From: Streptomyces sp. OR43
GTDB taxonomy: Bacteria > Actinomycetota > Actinomycetes > Streptomycetales > Streptomycetaceae
DNA length: 64,000 nucleotides
Reading direction: 5' to 3'
Assembly (NCBI RefSeq): GCF_008042275.1
Contig: NZ_RDBK01000025.1
Span: 130,949 to 194,948, forward strand
In this document: positions 52,620-60,532 of the stretch, piece after piece
How positions within the stretch are numbered: position 1 is the stretch's first letter
Layout of the letters: each line of letters opens with the position of its first letter
Program-made: the position numbers and the translations under genes
The notes under the pieces: model-generated
The model's input: only the letters and a program-made list of their open reading frames with translations
Database searches by the model: none
Told to the model about the DNA's origin: nothing

Positions 52620-52678
52620 GCATACGACGCTACGGAGCCCGGACCCGCCGCGGCAGAGGCTCGTGTACGCACTCCGCG

Positions 52679-52692
52679 ATGACAAATGTCAT
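52679..52692. promoter_or_regulatory. palindrome ATGACA-AA-TGTCAT upstream of the ABC/kinase operon
   Basis: A perfect 6-bp inverted repeat with an AA centre lies 60 bp before the ATPase start. It includes TTGTCA on the reverse strand, which could serve as a -35 element. It is a good candidate operator for the DesR-like regulator of this system. The divergent MaoC promoter starts 60 bp away. Confidence 0.5.
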
Positions 52693-52751
52693 TGCCGCGG
52701 CGAAGGGCGAAAGGACTGCCGACGACTGGATCTGACGAGATGTCAGCAGTC

Positions 52752-52780
52752 TTCACAAGTGCTGGGAGCTGCGTTATACA
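52752..52780 (+). promoter_or_regulatory. sigma70-like promoter of the MaoC operon
   Basis: TTCACA (52752-52757), a 17-bp spacer and TATACA (52775-52780) form a good vegetative promoter. Transcription would start near 52787. The KstR box at 52795-52808 would then lie just downstream, at about +8 to +21, where a bound repressor blocks the polymerase. Confidence 0.6.
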
Positions 52781-52794
52781 TAGGGCCAACCGGC

Positions 52795-52808
52795 TAGAAC
52801 GCGTTCTA
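52795..52808. promoter_or_regulatory. KstR-type operator of the MaoC/ADH/SDR operon
   Basis: TAGAACGCGTTCTA is a perfect palindrome matching TNNAACNNGTTNNA, extended to 16 bp by the flanking C and G. It is the best of the three KstR boxes in the window and sits between the promoter and the MaoC start. Confidence 0.85.
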
Positions 52809-52904
52809 GAACGGGCGTGGTCACCGGTCCCCGCACGACCTCGGTGCGGCCGACGGTGCGGACGGCCGCACCGAGGTCTTTCACCGTCGAGGAGCAGCTT
52901 CCCC

Positions 52905-53777
52905 ATGCCCATTGATGCCGAAAAAGCTCTCGCTGCCGAACCCCGGACCAGCCACATCAGCTGGGACCACAAGGACGTCCAGCTCTACCACCTGGGGATC
53001 GGGGCGGGCGCCCGCCCCGATCTGGCCGACCCCGCCGTCGACCCCGGCGAGCTGAGCTACACGCTGGAGTCGCGGCTCCAGGTACTGCCCTCCTTCGCCA
53101 CGGTCGCGGGCGCCGGCACGGCCATGGCCGGCGGTCTCTCCGCACCCGGAGTCGACATCGACCTCGCGGCCGTCCTGCACGGCGGGCAGAGCGTCCGGGT
53201 GCACCGGCCGCTCCCGGTGAAGGGCAGCGCCGTGACCACCACGAAGGTCGCCGCGGTGTACGACAAGGTCAAGGCGGCCGTGCTGGTGCTGCGTACCGAG
53301 GCCGCCGACGAGGACGGTCCGCTGTGGACCAACGAATCCGAGATCTTCGTGCGCGGCGAGGGCGGTTTCGGCGGTGAGCGCGGACCCTCCGGGCGCGGGG
53401 TCTATCCCGCCATCGCCGGTGACCGCGTGGTGGAGCGGCCGGTCCGCCCCGACCAGGCGCTGCTCTACCGGCTCTCCGGGGACTGGAACCCGCTCCACGC
53501 CGACCCCGGGTTCGCCGCGCTGGCCGGCTTCGACCGGCCGATCCTGCACGGCCTGTGCACCTACGGCATGGCGCTCAAGGCCGTCACCGACACGGTGCTC
53601 GGCGGCGATGCGAGCCGTATTCGCTCCTACCGCGCCCGGTTCACCGGGGTCGTCTTCCCCGGCGAGACCCTCCGCATCGAGATGTGGACCGGCGGGAACG
53701 AGGTGCGGGTCGATGTGCGGGCCGTGGAGCGGAACAACGCCACGGTCCTCAGCGACGCCTTCGTCGAGCATTCCTGA
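52905..53777 (+). CDS. MaoC-like (R)-specific 2-enoyl-CoA hydratase
   Basis: A 290-aa double hot-dog hydratase of the MaoC/17-beta-HSD4 hydratase type, which adds water to trans-2-enoyl-CoA in beta-oxidation. The diagnostic hydratase-2 motif is 'LSGDWNPLHADPGFAALAGF' followed by 'PILHGLCTYGMALKAV' (catalytic Asp and His). The N-terminal hot-dog is degenerate ('YHLGIGAGARPDLADPAVD', 'LPSFATVAGAG'). The ATG at 52905 has GAGGAG about 11 bases upstream. It leads an operon with a dehydrogenase pair and sits behind a KstR box, so the likely substrate is a steroid side chain or branched acyl-CoA. Confidence 0.88.
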   Translation: MPIDAEKALAAEPRTSHISWDHKDVQLYHLGIGAGARPDLADPAVDPGELSYTLESRLQVLPSFATVAGAGTAMAGGLSAPGVDIDLAAVLHGGQSVRVHRPLPVKGSAVTTTKVAAVYDKVKAAVLVLRTEAADEDGPLWTNESEIFVRGEGGFGGERGPSGRGVYPAIAGDRVVERPVRPDQALLYRLSGDWNPLHADPGFAALAGFDRPILHGLCTYGMALKAVTDTVLGGDASRIRSYRARFTGVVFPGETLRIEMWTGGNEVRVDVRAVERNNATVLSDAFVEHS

Positions 53778-53831
53778 ACCGAATCCGAACCGAATTCAAG
53801 AGCACCACAGGCCCGTGAGGGGAGCCGCACC

Positions 53832-54908
53832 ATGCGCGCAGCCGTACTGCACGAGATCGGCCAGGACAAACTCGAAGTACTCGACGACGTCGAGGCGGTG
53901 GGCTTCGGCCCCGGCAAGGTGAAGCTGCGGGTCCGGGCCACCGGGCTGTGCCACTCCGACATCTCCGCGATGAGCGGTGTGCTGCCGCAGCCCGCCCCCT
54001 TCATCCCCGGCCACGAGGGCGCCGGTGAGGTCATCGACGTCGGTGACGGGGTGACCGGGCTGGGCGTGGGGGACCGGGTGCTGGTCTGCTGGCTGCCGGC
54101 CTGCGGCACCTGTCCGTCCTGCAAGCGCGGCCAGACCCACCTGTGCCTCGCCGGTTTCATGAACGCGGGCACCCCCAACTTCAAGCGCCCGGGCGGTGAT
54201 GTCTTCGGATTCGCCGGCACCGGCACCTTCACGGAGGAGGTCGTCGTTGGCGCCGGCTGCGCCGTTCCGATCCCCGACGACGTGCCGTTCGAGATCGCCG
54301 CGCTGATCGGCTGCGGGGTCACCACCGGTCTCGGTGCCGCCATCAACACCGCTCAGGTGGAAGCCGGTTCGTCGGTCGCCGTGATCGGCTGCGGCGGCGT
54401 GGGCATCTCCACGATCCAGGGCGCCAGGGTGCAGGGCGCCGCCCAGATCGTCGCGGTGGACCCGGTGGCCTCCCGGCGTGAGGCGGCGCTGCGGTTCGGT
54501 GCGACGGAGGCGGTCTCGCCCGACGAGTTCGCCGACGCCAAGCAGCGGATCACCGCGGGCGAGGGCTTCGACTACGTCTTCGAGGTCGTCGGCAAGTCCG
54601 CCACGGCCCGCACGGCGTACGAGCAGACCCGGCGCGGCGGCACCCTCTGCATCGTCGGCGCGGGCGCGATGGACGACAACTTCCAGGTCAACATGTTCGA
54701 GCTGTTCTTCGACGAGAAGCGGATCCTGCCCTCCATGTACGGGGGCGGCGACGTGCTCCGGTCGTACGAGCGGGCCATCGCGCTCTGGCGGGCCGGCCGG
54801 ATCGACCTGGAGTCGATGATCACCCACCGGGTGCGGCTCGACGGCATCAACGACGCCCTCGACCAGATGCGGACCGGCGAGTCGCTGCGAACCTGCATCG
54901 AACTCTGA
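53832..54908 (+). CDS. zinc-dependent alcohol dehydrogenase
   Basis: A 358-aa medium-chain dehydrogenase. Catalytic zinc ligands are in 'ATGLCHSD' (Cys40) and 'PGHEGAGEV' (His61), and structural zinc is held by the cysteine cluster 'CGTCPSCKRGQTHLC'. The cofactor site is 'VAVIGCGGVGISTIQGARVQG', and 'IVAVDPVASRREAALRFGATE' has the acidic residue expected for NAD. It is the class-III/benzyl-alcohol-like subgroup common in lipid and steroid clusters. It lies 54 bp after the MaoC gene. It probably oxidises an alcohol formed in the same pathway. Confidence 0.88.
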   Translation: MRAAVLHEIGQDKLEVLDDVEAVGFGPGKVKLRVRATGLCHSDISAMSGVLPQPAPFIPGHEGAGEVIDVGDGVTGLGVGDRVLVCWLPACGTCPSCKRGQTHLCLAGFMNAGTPNFKRPGGDVFGFAGTGTFTEEVVVGAGCAVPIPDDVPFEIAALIGCGVTTGLGAAINTAQVEAGSSVAVIGCGGVGISTIQGARVQGAAQIVAVDPVASRREAALRFGATEAVSPDEFADAKQRITAGEGFDYVFEVVGKSATARTAYEQTRRGGTLCIVGAGAMDDNFQVNMFELFFDEKRILPSMYGGGDVLRSYERAIALWRAGRIDLESMITHRVRLDGINDALDQMRTGESLRTCIEL

Positions 54909-54956
54909 CGCCCCGCCGCATCGCCCCGCCCCCTCCCGAGAGGACCCCGAGAACCG

Positions 54957-55898
54957 ATGTCACTTCCCCTGGACGGACTGACCGCGATCGTCACCGGAGC
55001 GGGCCGCGGCCTGGGACGGGCCGAAGCGCTGGAACTGGCGCGGCTCGGCGCGGCCGTCGTCGTCAACGACTACGGGCAGCCGGGCCGCGACGGTTCGGGC
55101 GAGGCGTCCGCCGCACCCGCCGAGGAGGTCGCCGAGGAGATCCGGGCCGGCGGCGGCCGGGCGGTCGCGCACCTCGGCGACGTCTCCGACCACGAACAGG
55201 CCCGCGCCCTGGTGGCGCTGGCCGTCGAGACGTACGGCCGGCTCGACATCCTGGTCAACAACGCGGGCATCCTGCGCGACCGGATGATCTTCTCGATGAC
55301 CGAGGACGAGTGGGACTCGGTCATGCGGGTGCATCTCAAGGGCCACTTCAACACCACGCACTTCGCCGCCGCCCACTGGCGGTCGAGGTCCAAGGAGGCC
55401 GGCGGCCCGGTCTACGGCCGGATCGTCAACACCTCGTCGGAGGCCTTCCTGGCCGGTTCGGCGGGCCAGCCCAACTACGCGGCGGCCAAGGGCGGCATCG
55501 TCGGGCTGACCACCTCCACCGCGCTGGCGCTGGCCAAGTACGGCGTCACCGCCAACGCCATCTGCCCGCGCGCCCGGACCCGGATGACGGAGGACGTCTT
55601 CGCGGGGTTCGAGGAGCCGCAGGACGGGCGGCTCGACGCGCTCGCGCCCGAGCACGTCTCGCCGCTCGTCGGCTATCTGGCCTCCCCGGCGGCCGCCAAG
55701 GTCAACGGACAGCTGCTGGTCGTGCACGGCGGGATGGTCGCGATCGTCGAACGCCCCAAGGTGGCGGCCAAGTTCGACGCGGCGAAGGAGGCGTTCTCCT
55801 TCGGTGAACTGGACGAGCTGCTCTCCCCGTACTACGAGGACCGGCCGCCGAACGAGACGTTCGCGGCGGCGGAGGTGCTGGGCCTCAAGCGCGGCTGA
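54957..55898 (+). CDS. SDR (3R)-hydroxyacyl-CoA dehydrogenase (17-beta-HSD4-like)
   Basis: A 313-aa short-chain dehydrogenase. The cofactor motif is 'AIVTGAGRGLGRAEALELAR', followed by 'ILVNNAGILRDRMIFSM' and the active-site 'IVNTSSEAFLAGSAGQPNYAAAKGG' region with Ser, Tyr and Lys (Tyr-x3-Lys). The long 'VVVNDYGQPGRDGSGEASAAP' insertion resembles the dehydrogenase unit of the peroxisomal multifunctional enzyme type 2. Beside a MaoC hydratase it completes the R-specific beta-oxidation pair that is fused in eukaryotes. The operon ends with a strong hairpin 20 bp downstream. Confidence 0.88.
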   Translation: MSLPLDGLTAIVTGAGRGLGRAEALELARLGAAVVVNDYGQPGRDGSGEASAAPAEEVAEEIRAGGGRAVAHLGDVSDHEQARALVALAVETYGRLDILVNNAGILRDRMIFSMTEDEWDSVMRVHLKGHFNTTHFAAAHWRSRSKEAGGPVYGRIVNTSSEAFLAGSAGQPNYAAAKGGIVGLTTSTALALAKYGVTANAICPRARTRMTEDVFAGFEEPQDGRLDALAPEHVSPLVGYLASPAAAKVNGQLLVVHGGMVAIVERPKVAAKFDAAKEAFSFGELDELLSPYYEDRPPNETFAAAEVLGLKRG

Positions 55899-55918
55899 CC
55901 GCAGGCCGGACACGCACG

Positions 55919-55960
55919 GAGGAGGGCCCCCGCAGCCGGCCGGCTGCGGGGGCCCTCCTC
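55919..55960 (+). terminator. 42-bp perfect palindrome after the SDR gene
   Basis: Arms 55919-55939 and 55940-55960 are perfect complements with no spacer, very GC-rich and followed by TCCCTCGTTC. It ends the MaoC/ADH/SDR operon and could also stop transcription from the right. Confidence 0.85.
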
Positions 55961-55984
55961 TCCCTCGTTCGCATTCCTGGGCGG

Positions 55985-56158
55985 TCAGGCCGCCCTGCTG
56001 CCACCTTCGGCGGGGCGGCGGTGGCGGCCGTGCGGTTGAGCCGCCGAGTCGTCCGTCGCCACACCCCCTCGGTGTTTTCCGGAGCCGCCGGCTTCGGCCC
56101 GTTGCGTGTCCGCCCCCGGCGGACGCGTCTGGGTCGTGTCGGATCGCGCCTCAGACAT
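55985..56158 (-). CDS. possible 57-aa disordered peptide (doubtful)
   Basis: In the 318-bp gap between the terminator and the next gene, a frame from the ATG at 56158 gives a polar, Gly/Arg/His/Thr-rich peptide with no recognisable domain. Its third positions are G or C in most codons but less so than in neighbouring genes, and the ribosome site (GGGGTGA) is weak. It may be a real small protein or just open by chance. Nothing else is visible in the gap. Confidence 0.2.
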   Translation of the reverse strand: MSEARSDTTQTRPPGADTQRAEAGGSGKHRGGVATDDSAAQPHGRHRRPAEGGSRAA

Positions 56159-56278
56159 CTGGGAAGTCACCCCGTTGTGATCGCTTACGTGCTGGTCTCC
56201 GGGGCCTCGCGCCACCGCCCGGGAACGGTCACCGTCGGCGACCGCGGTGCGCGATTGCGTGAGATCCCCGGCTCAACT

Positions 56279-57565
56279 CTAGTCAGACCCCGTACGCCCC
56301 ATGAGAGGCGCCTGCCCCAGGGGGACGGGTCTGCACACAGGAGGATGCGGGACGGTGGCGGAGGGTTGCGTACCGCTTTCCGCGCAGGCTCCCGGGGCCG
56401 CTTCGGCGGGCGGCTCCAGGTCGGCGGGGGCCGTCAGGAACGCCACCGCGCACGCCGTGTCCTCGTTCGCGTACGGCAGTCCCAGCACGCCGTCGCGCGA
56501 CCAGGACCCGCTGCCGGCCAGCCAGCCCTCGGGCGCGGCGAGCTGATGCAGCCGGCGGCCCGACGGGCGCCAGATGCCGGCCCAGCTGCCTGCCGCCCCG
56601 TCGATCCGCAGGGCCACCGCGCAGCTCTCCGGCATCAGCATCTGCCCGGGCTGCACGGCGAACGGCGTCACGGCGGCATCCGGCAGCCGCAGGCACTCCG
56701 GGAATCGCACCGGCAGACAGCTGCCCAGCACTCCCCAGCCGAGCCGGTCGTGCCCCGGCGCGTCGGAGCGGATCAGCAGCAGACCGCTGTCCGGATCGGC
56801 GAGCAGCAGCCGGTCGTTGCTGTCCGGTGCGATCTGGAGCAGGGGCGTCATCTCGGCGTCCCGCCCCAGGTCCACCGCGACCGCCTTCACCGGGCCGCCG
56901 CCCGCCGGTTCCCGGTCCAGGGCCAGCAGCCGGCCCGCCCGGTCCAGCCAGACCCCGCCGGAGCAGCGTCCCGGCAGGTCCGCGAGGTGTTCCGGTCCGC
57001 ACGCGCCCCCCGCCACCCGCCAGAGCCCGGTGGAGTAAGCGCCGGTGGACAGGGCGTACGCGCTGACGCCGTCCGGTGCGGGCGGCAGCAGCGTCAGCTC
57101 GGCGCATTCGACGGCGCCCAGCGGGAGTTCGCCGGTGCCGGGCCCGGTCGGGTAGAGCAGCGAGAGGGTGTGGTGGTCCGCGACCCGGCGCCGGATCAGG
57201 ACCCGGCCGTCGGCGAGCGGCAGCACCTGCGAGCCGGCGTCCTCCGGCCGGTCCAGCGGGAGCGGTACGGCGTACGGCTCGGGGCCGTCCAGCGTCCAGC
57301 GCTCCACGTACCGGGCGGTCTCCGTCCCGGTGACGGCGTCGCGGGCGGCCGTGAGCCGTGCCGCGTAGGCGCCGTCGGCCGTGAGCGTGAGCGCGGGCAA
57401 AACCGTTTCGCCAGGGGCCCGCCCCAGCGGCTCCGGCAGCTCCGCCGCGTCCCCGGCCGGGTCCGGTGTCTCCTCGGCCCCGTCCGGCTCGTCGGACTCC
57501 GGCTCCACCGTCTCGCCGGTTCCGGCCGCCTCAGCGGCCTCGTCCTCGATGGCACAGGCAGTCAT
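56279..57565 (-). CDS. hypothetical protein, beta-propeller-like
   Basis: A 428-aa protein without a signal peptide. An acidic, disordered start (about 1-45, Glu/Asp/Ala/Pro) is followed by repeated short beta-strand segments such as 'LPLADGRVLIRRRVADH', 'GGVWLDRAGRLLALDREPAGG', 'LLLADPDSGLLLIRSDA' and 'GSGSWSRDGVLGLPY', which look like propeller blades. It carries several cysteines. I do not recognise the family. The start is well supported: GGAGGTGA seven bases before the ATG. It is divergent from the iron-binding lipoprotein gene and may share that regulatory gap. Confidence 0.65.
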   Translation of the reverse strand: MTACAIEDEAAEAAGTGETVEPESDEPDGAEETPDPAGDAAELPEPLGRAPGETVLPALTLTADGAYAARLTAARDAVTGTETARYVERWTLDGPEPYAVPLPLDRPEDAGSQVLPLADGRVLIRRRVADHHTLSLLYPTGPGTGELPLGAVECAELTLLPPAPDGVSAYALSTGAYSTGLWRVAGGACGPEHLADLPGRCSGGVWLDRAGRLLALDREPAGGGPVKAVAVDLGRDAEMTPLLQIAPDSNDRLLLADPDSGLLLIRSDAPGHDRLGWGVLGSCLPVRFPECLRLPDAAVTPFAVQPGQMLMPESCAVALRIDGAAGSWAGIWRPSGRRLHQLAAPEGWLAGSGSWSRDGVLGLPYANEDTACAVAFLTAPADLEPPAEAAPGACAESGTQPSATVPHPPVCRPVPLGQAPLMGRTGSD

Positions 57566-57709
57566 CGACTCGTCACCTCCGGCAACCGAAGCTAGTTTTC
57601 GTACGCGATGCCGAACAACACGAGCCTGGCCACTTCACACATAAGGGTGGTGATGCCCGGATTCACCTGAGGGGGTGGGGGTGGCTGTGCTGGGGGTGTC
57701 GGGGATGTC

Positions 57710-57728
57710 TAAGGTTAGGCATTCCTAA
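57710..57728 (+). promoter_or_regulatory. DmdR-type iron box
   Basis: TAAGGTTAGGCATTCCTAA matches the streptomycete iron box TTAGGTTAGGCTCACCTAA at 15 of 19 positions, including both half-sites. It lies 35 bp before the siderophore-binding gene. This predicts repression by the DtxR-family DmdR1 with iron. Confidence 0.8.
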
Positions 57729-57762
57729 GTGTTACCTGTGAGAACCTCGACTGGAGCAAGTG

Positions 57763-58797
57763 ATGTCCCTTCGTCGCCGCGGCGCTGCCGCAGTCGGCCT
57801 GGCCGTAGTGGCCGCCCTCTCCCTGTCGGCCTGCGGGAGCGATGACGGCGGGTCGGACGCCTCCGAGTCCGGGGGCGACAAGAAGGCCGCGGTCGCGACC
57901 GGCGGCAAGGACTTCGGCGACGCGGCGAAGAAGACCGCCGAGTACGGCACCGACGCCCCGGCGGGCACGTTCCCGCGCACCGTCACGCACGCCATGGGCA
58001 AGACCGAGCTCAAGGCGGCGCCCAAGCGGGTCGTCGTCCTCGACGTCGGCGAGTTCGACAACGTCGTCTCGCTCGGTGTGAAGCCGGTGGGCTACGCCCC
58101 CTCCGAGGGCGACGCGGCGATCCCGTCGTACCTGAAGAAGGACGCGGGCGACCCCAAGAACGTCGGCACGATCAACAACCTCAACCTCGAGGCGATCGCC
58201 GGACTCAAGCCCGACCTGATCCTCGGCAGCCAGCTGCGCGCCGCGGACAAGTATGACGAGCTGTCGAAGATCGCGCCGACCGTGTTCTCCATCCGTCCGG
58301 GCTTCACCTGGAAGGAGAACTACCTCCTCAACGCCGCGGCGCTCGACAAGACCGCCAAGGCGAAGTCGTTGCTCGGCGCCTACGAGGCCAACGCGAAGAA
58401 GCTCGGCGAGGACATCGGCCCCAAGAAGCCGGTCATCTCCATGGTCCGCTACCTGCCGGACAAGATCCGCCTCTACGCCAAGGCCTCCTTCATCGGCACG
58501 ATCCTCGACGACGCCGGCCTGCCGCGGCCCAAGAACCAGCAGATCGACGAGCTCGCCGCGGAGATCAGCCCGGAGAAGATCGACGAGGCCGACGCCGACT
58601 GGATCTTCACCGGTGTGTACGGCGACGTGAAGGCCACCAAGCGCGACACCACCCAGGCCAACCCGCTGTGGAAGAACCTGACCGCCGTCAAGGAGGGCCG
58701 CGCCAAGAACGTCTCCGACGAGACCTGGTACCTGGGCCTGGGCGTCACGGCCGCGAACCTGGTCCTCGACGACCTGCGCGCCGACCTCGTCAAGTAG
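57763..58797 (+). CDS. iron-siderophore ABC transporter substrate-binding lipoprotein
   Basis: A 344-aa class III binding protein (FecB/CeuE type). The signal 'AVGLAVVAALSLSAC' ends in a lipobox cysteine near residue 24, then a Gly/Ser/Lys-rich linker. The two lobes carry 'RVVVLDVGEFDNVVSLGVK', 'NLEAIAGLKPDLILGSQLR', 'AKASFIGTILDDAGLPRPK' and 'VSDETWYLGLGVTAANLVL'. It binds Fe3+-siderophore at the cell surface. No permease or ATPase is adjacent, so it must share a transporter encoded elsewhere. The iron box in front indicates iron repression. GTG-ATG are adjacent, and I used the ATG. Confidence 0.9.
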   Translation: MSLRRRGAAAVGLAVVAALSLSACGSDDGGSDASESGGDKKAAVATGGKDFGDAAKKTAEYGTDAPAGTFPRTVTHAMGKTELKAAPKRVVVLDVGEFDNVVSLGVKPVGYAPSEGDAAIPSYLKKDAGDPKNVGTINNLNLEAIAGLKPDLILGSQLRAADKYDELSKIAPTVFSIRPGFTWKENYLLNAAALDKTAKAKSLLGAYEANAKKLGEDIGPKKPVISMVRYLPDKIRLYAKASFIGTILDDAGLPRPKNQQIDELAAEISPEKIDEADADWIFTGVYGDVKATKRDTTQANPLWKNLTAVKEGRAKNVSDETWYLGLGVTAANLVLDDLRADLVK

Positions 58798-58955
58798 CGA
58801 GGGCGCGGACCCGTCCGGGAGCGGTGGCGCGGACCCGTTCGGCTGCGCGGGCGTGGACCCTGTGACGTAACGATTCGTGACCGGCCCGCGGTCCGACGGC
58901 ACGGGTCCGACCGGCCATGGGATGTGGGGCACGGAGGCCAGGTAGCCTTTCCTCC

Positions 58956-59792
58956 GTGCCCCGTCTGTCTGAAGTCATCGCCGAGCTCGACGCCCTGTGG
59001 CCGCCCGGGCGGGCCGAAGGATGGGACGCGGTCGGCACCGTCTGCGGTGATCCGGACACCGAGGTCGACCGGGTGCTGTTCGCCGTCGACCCCGTACAGG
59101 AGATCGCGGACGAGGCACTGAAGCTCGGCGCCCAGCTGATCGTCACCCACCACCCGCTCTATCTGCGCGGTACGACGACGGTCGCGGCCGGCACCTTCAA
59201 GGGCCGGGTCGTGCACACCCTCATCAAGCACGGCGTCGCCCTGCACGTGGCCCACACCAACGCGGACTCCGCGGACCCCGGCGTCTCCGACGCCCTGGCC
59301 GGTGCCCTCGACCTGCGCGTCGAGCGGCCCCTCGTCCCGGACCCCACCGACCCCGCGGGCCGCCGCGGCCTCGGCCGGATCTGCACGCTCGACCACCCCG
59401 AGACCCTCGGCGCCTTCGCCGCCCGCGCCGCCGCCCGGCTGCCCGCCACCGCGCAGGGCATCCGCATGGCCGGCGACCCGGAGGCCCTCGTGCGGACCGT
59501 CGCGGTGAGCGGCGGATCGGGCGACAGCCTCTTCGACGCGGTGCGCGCCGCCGGTGTCGACGCCTTCCTCACCGCGGACCTGCGCCACCACCCGGCCTCC
59601 GAGGCCGTCCAGCACTCGCCGCTCGGCCTGGTCGATGCCGCACACTGGGCCACCGAGTGGCCGTGGTGCGAACAGGCCGCCGCACAGCTCGACGCGATTT
59701 CCGACCGCCACGGATGGGACCTGCGGGTCCACGTCTCGAAGCAGGTCACCGACCCCTGGACCACCCACCACTCTTCTGGAGCCCCCAACTGA
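58956..59792 (+). CDS. Nif3-like dinuclear metal-center protein
   Basis: A 278-aa Nif3/YbgI family protein, a toroidal hexamer with two metals per subunit. Motifs are 'IVTHHPLYLRGTTTV' (His pair), 'ALHVAHTNADSADPGVSDAL' and 'LVDAAHWATEWPWCEQAA' (late His and Glu ligands). The GTG at 58956 is preferred because the protein then begins at the conserved 'PRLSEVIAELDALWP'. TAGCCT lies seven bases upstream, so a leaderless start is possible. The biochemical role is unsettled in the family (GTP cyclohydrolase I type 2-like annotation is common). It begins a coupled three-gene operon. Confidence 0.9.
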   Translation: MPRLSEVIAELDALWPPGRAEGWDAVGTVCGDPDTEVDRVLFAVDPVQEIADEALKLGAQLIVTHHPLYLRGTTTVAAGTFKGRVVHTLIKHGVALHVAHTNADSADPGVSDALAGALDLRVERPLVPDPTDPAGRRGLGRICTLDHPETLGAFAARAAARLPATAQGIRMAGDPEALVRTVAVSGGSGDSLFDAVRAAGVDAFLTADLRHHPASEAVQHSPLGLVDAAHWATEWPWCEQAAAQLDAISDRHGWDLRVHVSKQVTDPWTTHHSSGAPN

Positions 59793-60532
59793 ACGCCGCG
59801 CCCGCCGACCAGATCCGACTCCTCGACGTCCAGGCCCTCGACCAGCGCCTCTCCCAGCTCGCGCACCGGCGCAACTCCCTGCCCGAGCACGCCGAGATCG
59901 AGTCGCTCACGGCCGACCTCGCCCAGCTCCGTGACCTCCTCGTCGCCTCGACGACCGAGGAGAGCGACACCGCCCGCGAGCAGACCAAGGCGGAGCACGA
60001 CGTCGACCAGGTGCGCCAGCGCGCCGCCCGCGACCAGCAGCGCCTGGACTCCGGCGCGGTCACCTCGCCCAAGGACCTGGAGAGCCTCCAGCGCGAGATC
60101 GTCTCCCTCGCCAAGCGCCAGGGCGACCTGGAGGACGTCGTCCTCGAGGTCATGGAGCGCCGCGAGTCCGCCCAGGAGCGGGTCGCCGAGCTGACCGACC
60201 GGGTCGCCGCCGTGCAGGCCAAGGTCGACGACGCCACCGCCCGCCGGGACGCCGCGACCCAGGAGATCGACACGGAGACCGCGACGGTCACCAAGGAGCG
60301 CGAGGTCGTCGCCGGCTCCGTCCCCGCCGACCTGCTCAAGCTCTACGAGAAGCTCCGCGTCCAGCAGGGCGGGGTGGGCGCCGCCCGCCTCTACCAGCGC
60401 CGCTGCGAGGGCTGCCGGCTCGAGCTCAACATCACCGAGGTCAACAACGTGAAGGCCGCGTCCCCCGACACGGTGCTGCGCTGCGAGAACTGCCACCGCA
60501 TCCTGGTCCGCACCGCCGACTCGGGTCTGTAA
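59789..60532 (+). CDS. coiled-coil protein with C4-type zinc ribbon
   Basis: A 247-aa protein. A long coiled coil runs from about residue 20 to 170 ('LAHRRNSLPEHAEIESLTADL', 'LESLQREIVSLAKRQGDLED', 'ESAQERVAELTDRVAAVQAK') and ends in a zinc ribbon with 'CEGCRLEL' and 'CENCHRILV'. The family is widely linked to RNA or nucleic-acid metabolism (CT398-like). The natural N-terminus 'NAAPADQIRLLDVQALDQRL' begins right after a CTG at 59789 that overlaps the Nif3 stop as CTGA, with GGAG eight bases upstream. No ATG, GTG or TTG lies nearby, so a CTG start is likely. Its TAA overlaps the next ATG. Confidence 0.85.
   Translation: MNAAPADQIRLLDVQALDQRLSQLAHRRNSLPEHAEIESLTADLAQLRDLLVASTTEESDTAREQTKAEHDVDQVRQRAARDQQRLDSGAVTSPKDLESLQREIVSLAKRQGDLEDVVLEVMERRESAQERVAELTDRVAAVQAKVDDATARRDAATQEIDTETATVTKEREVVAGSVPADLLKLYEKLRVQQGGVGAARLYQRRCEGCRLELNITEVNNVKAASPDTVLRCENCHRILVRTADSGL

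Noticed and set aside
56021-57595. A 524-codon forward frame opposite the hypothetical propeller gene
   Set aside because: Arg/Gly/Pro/Gln-rich shadow without motifs. The reverse gene has a strong ribosome site and beta-strand pattern.
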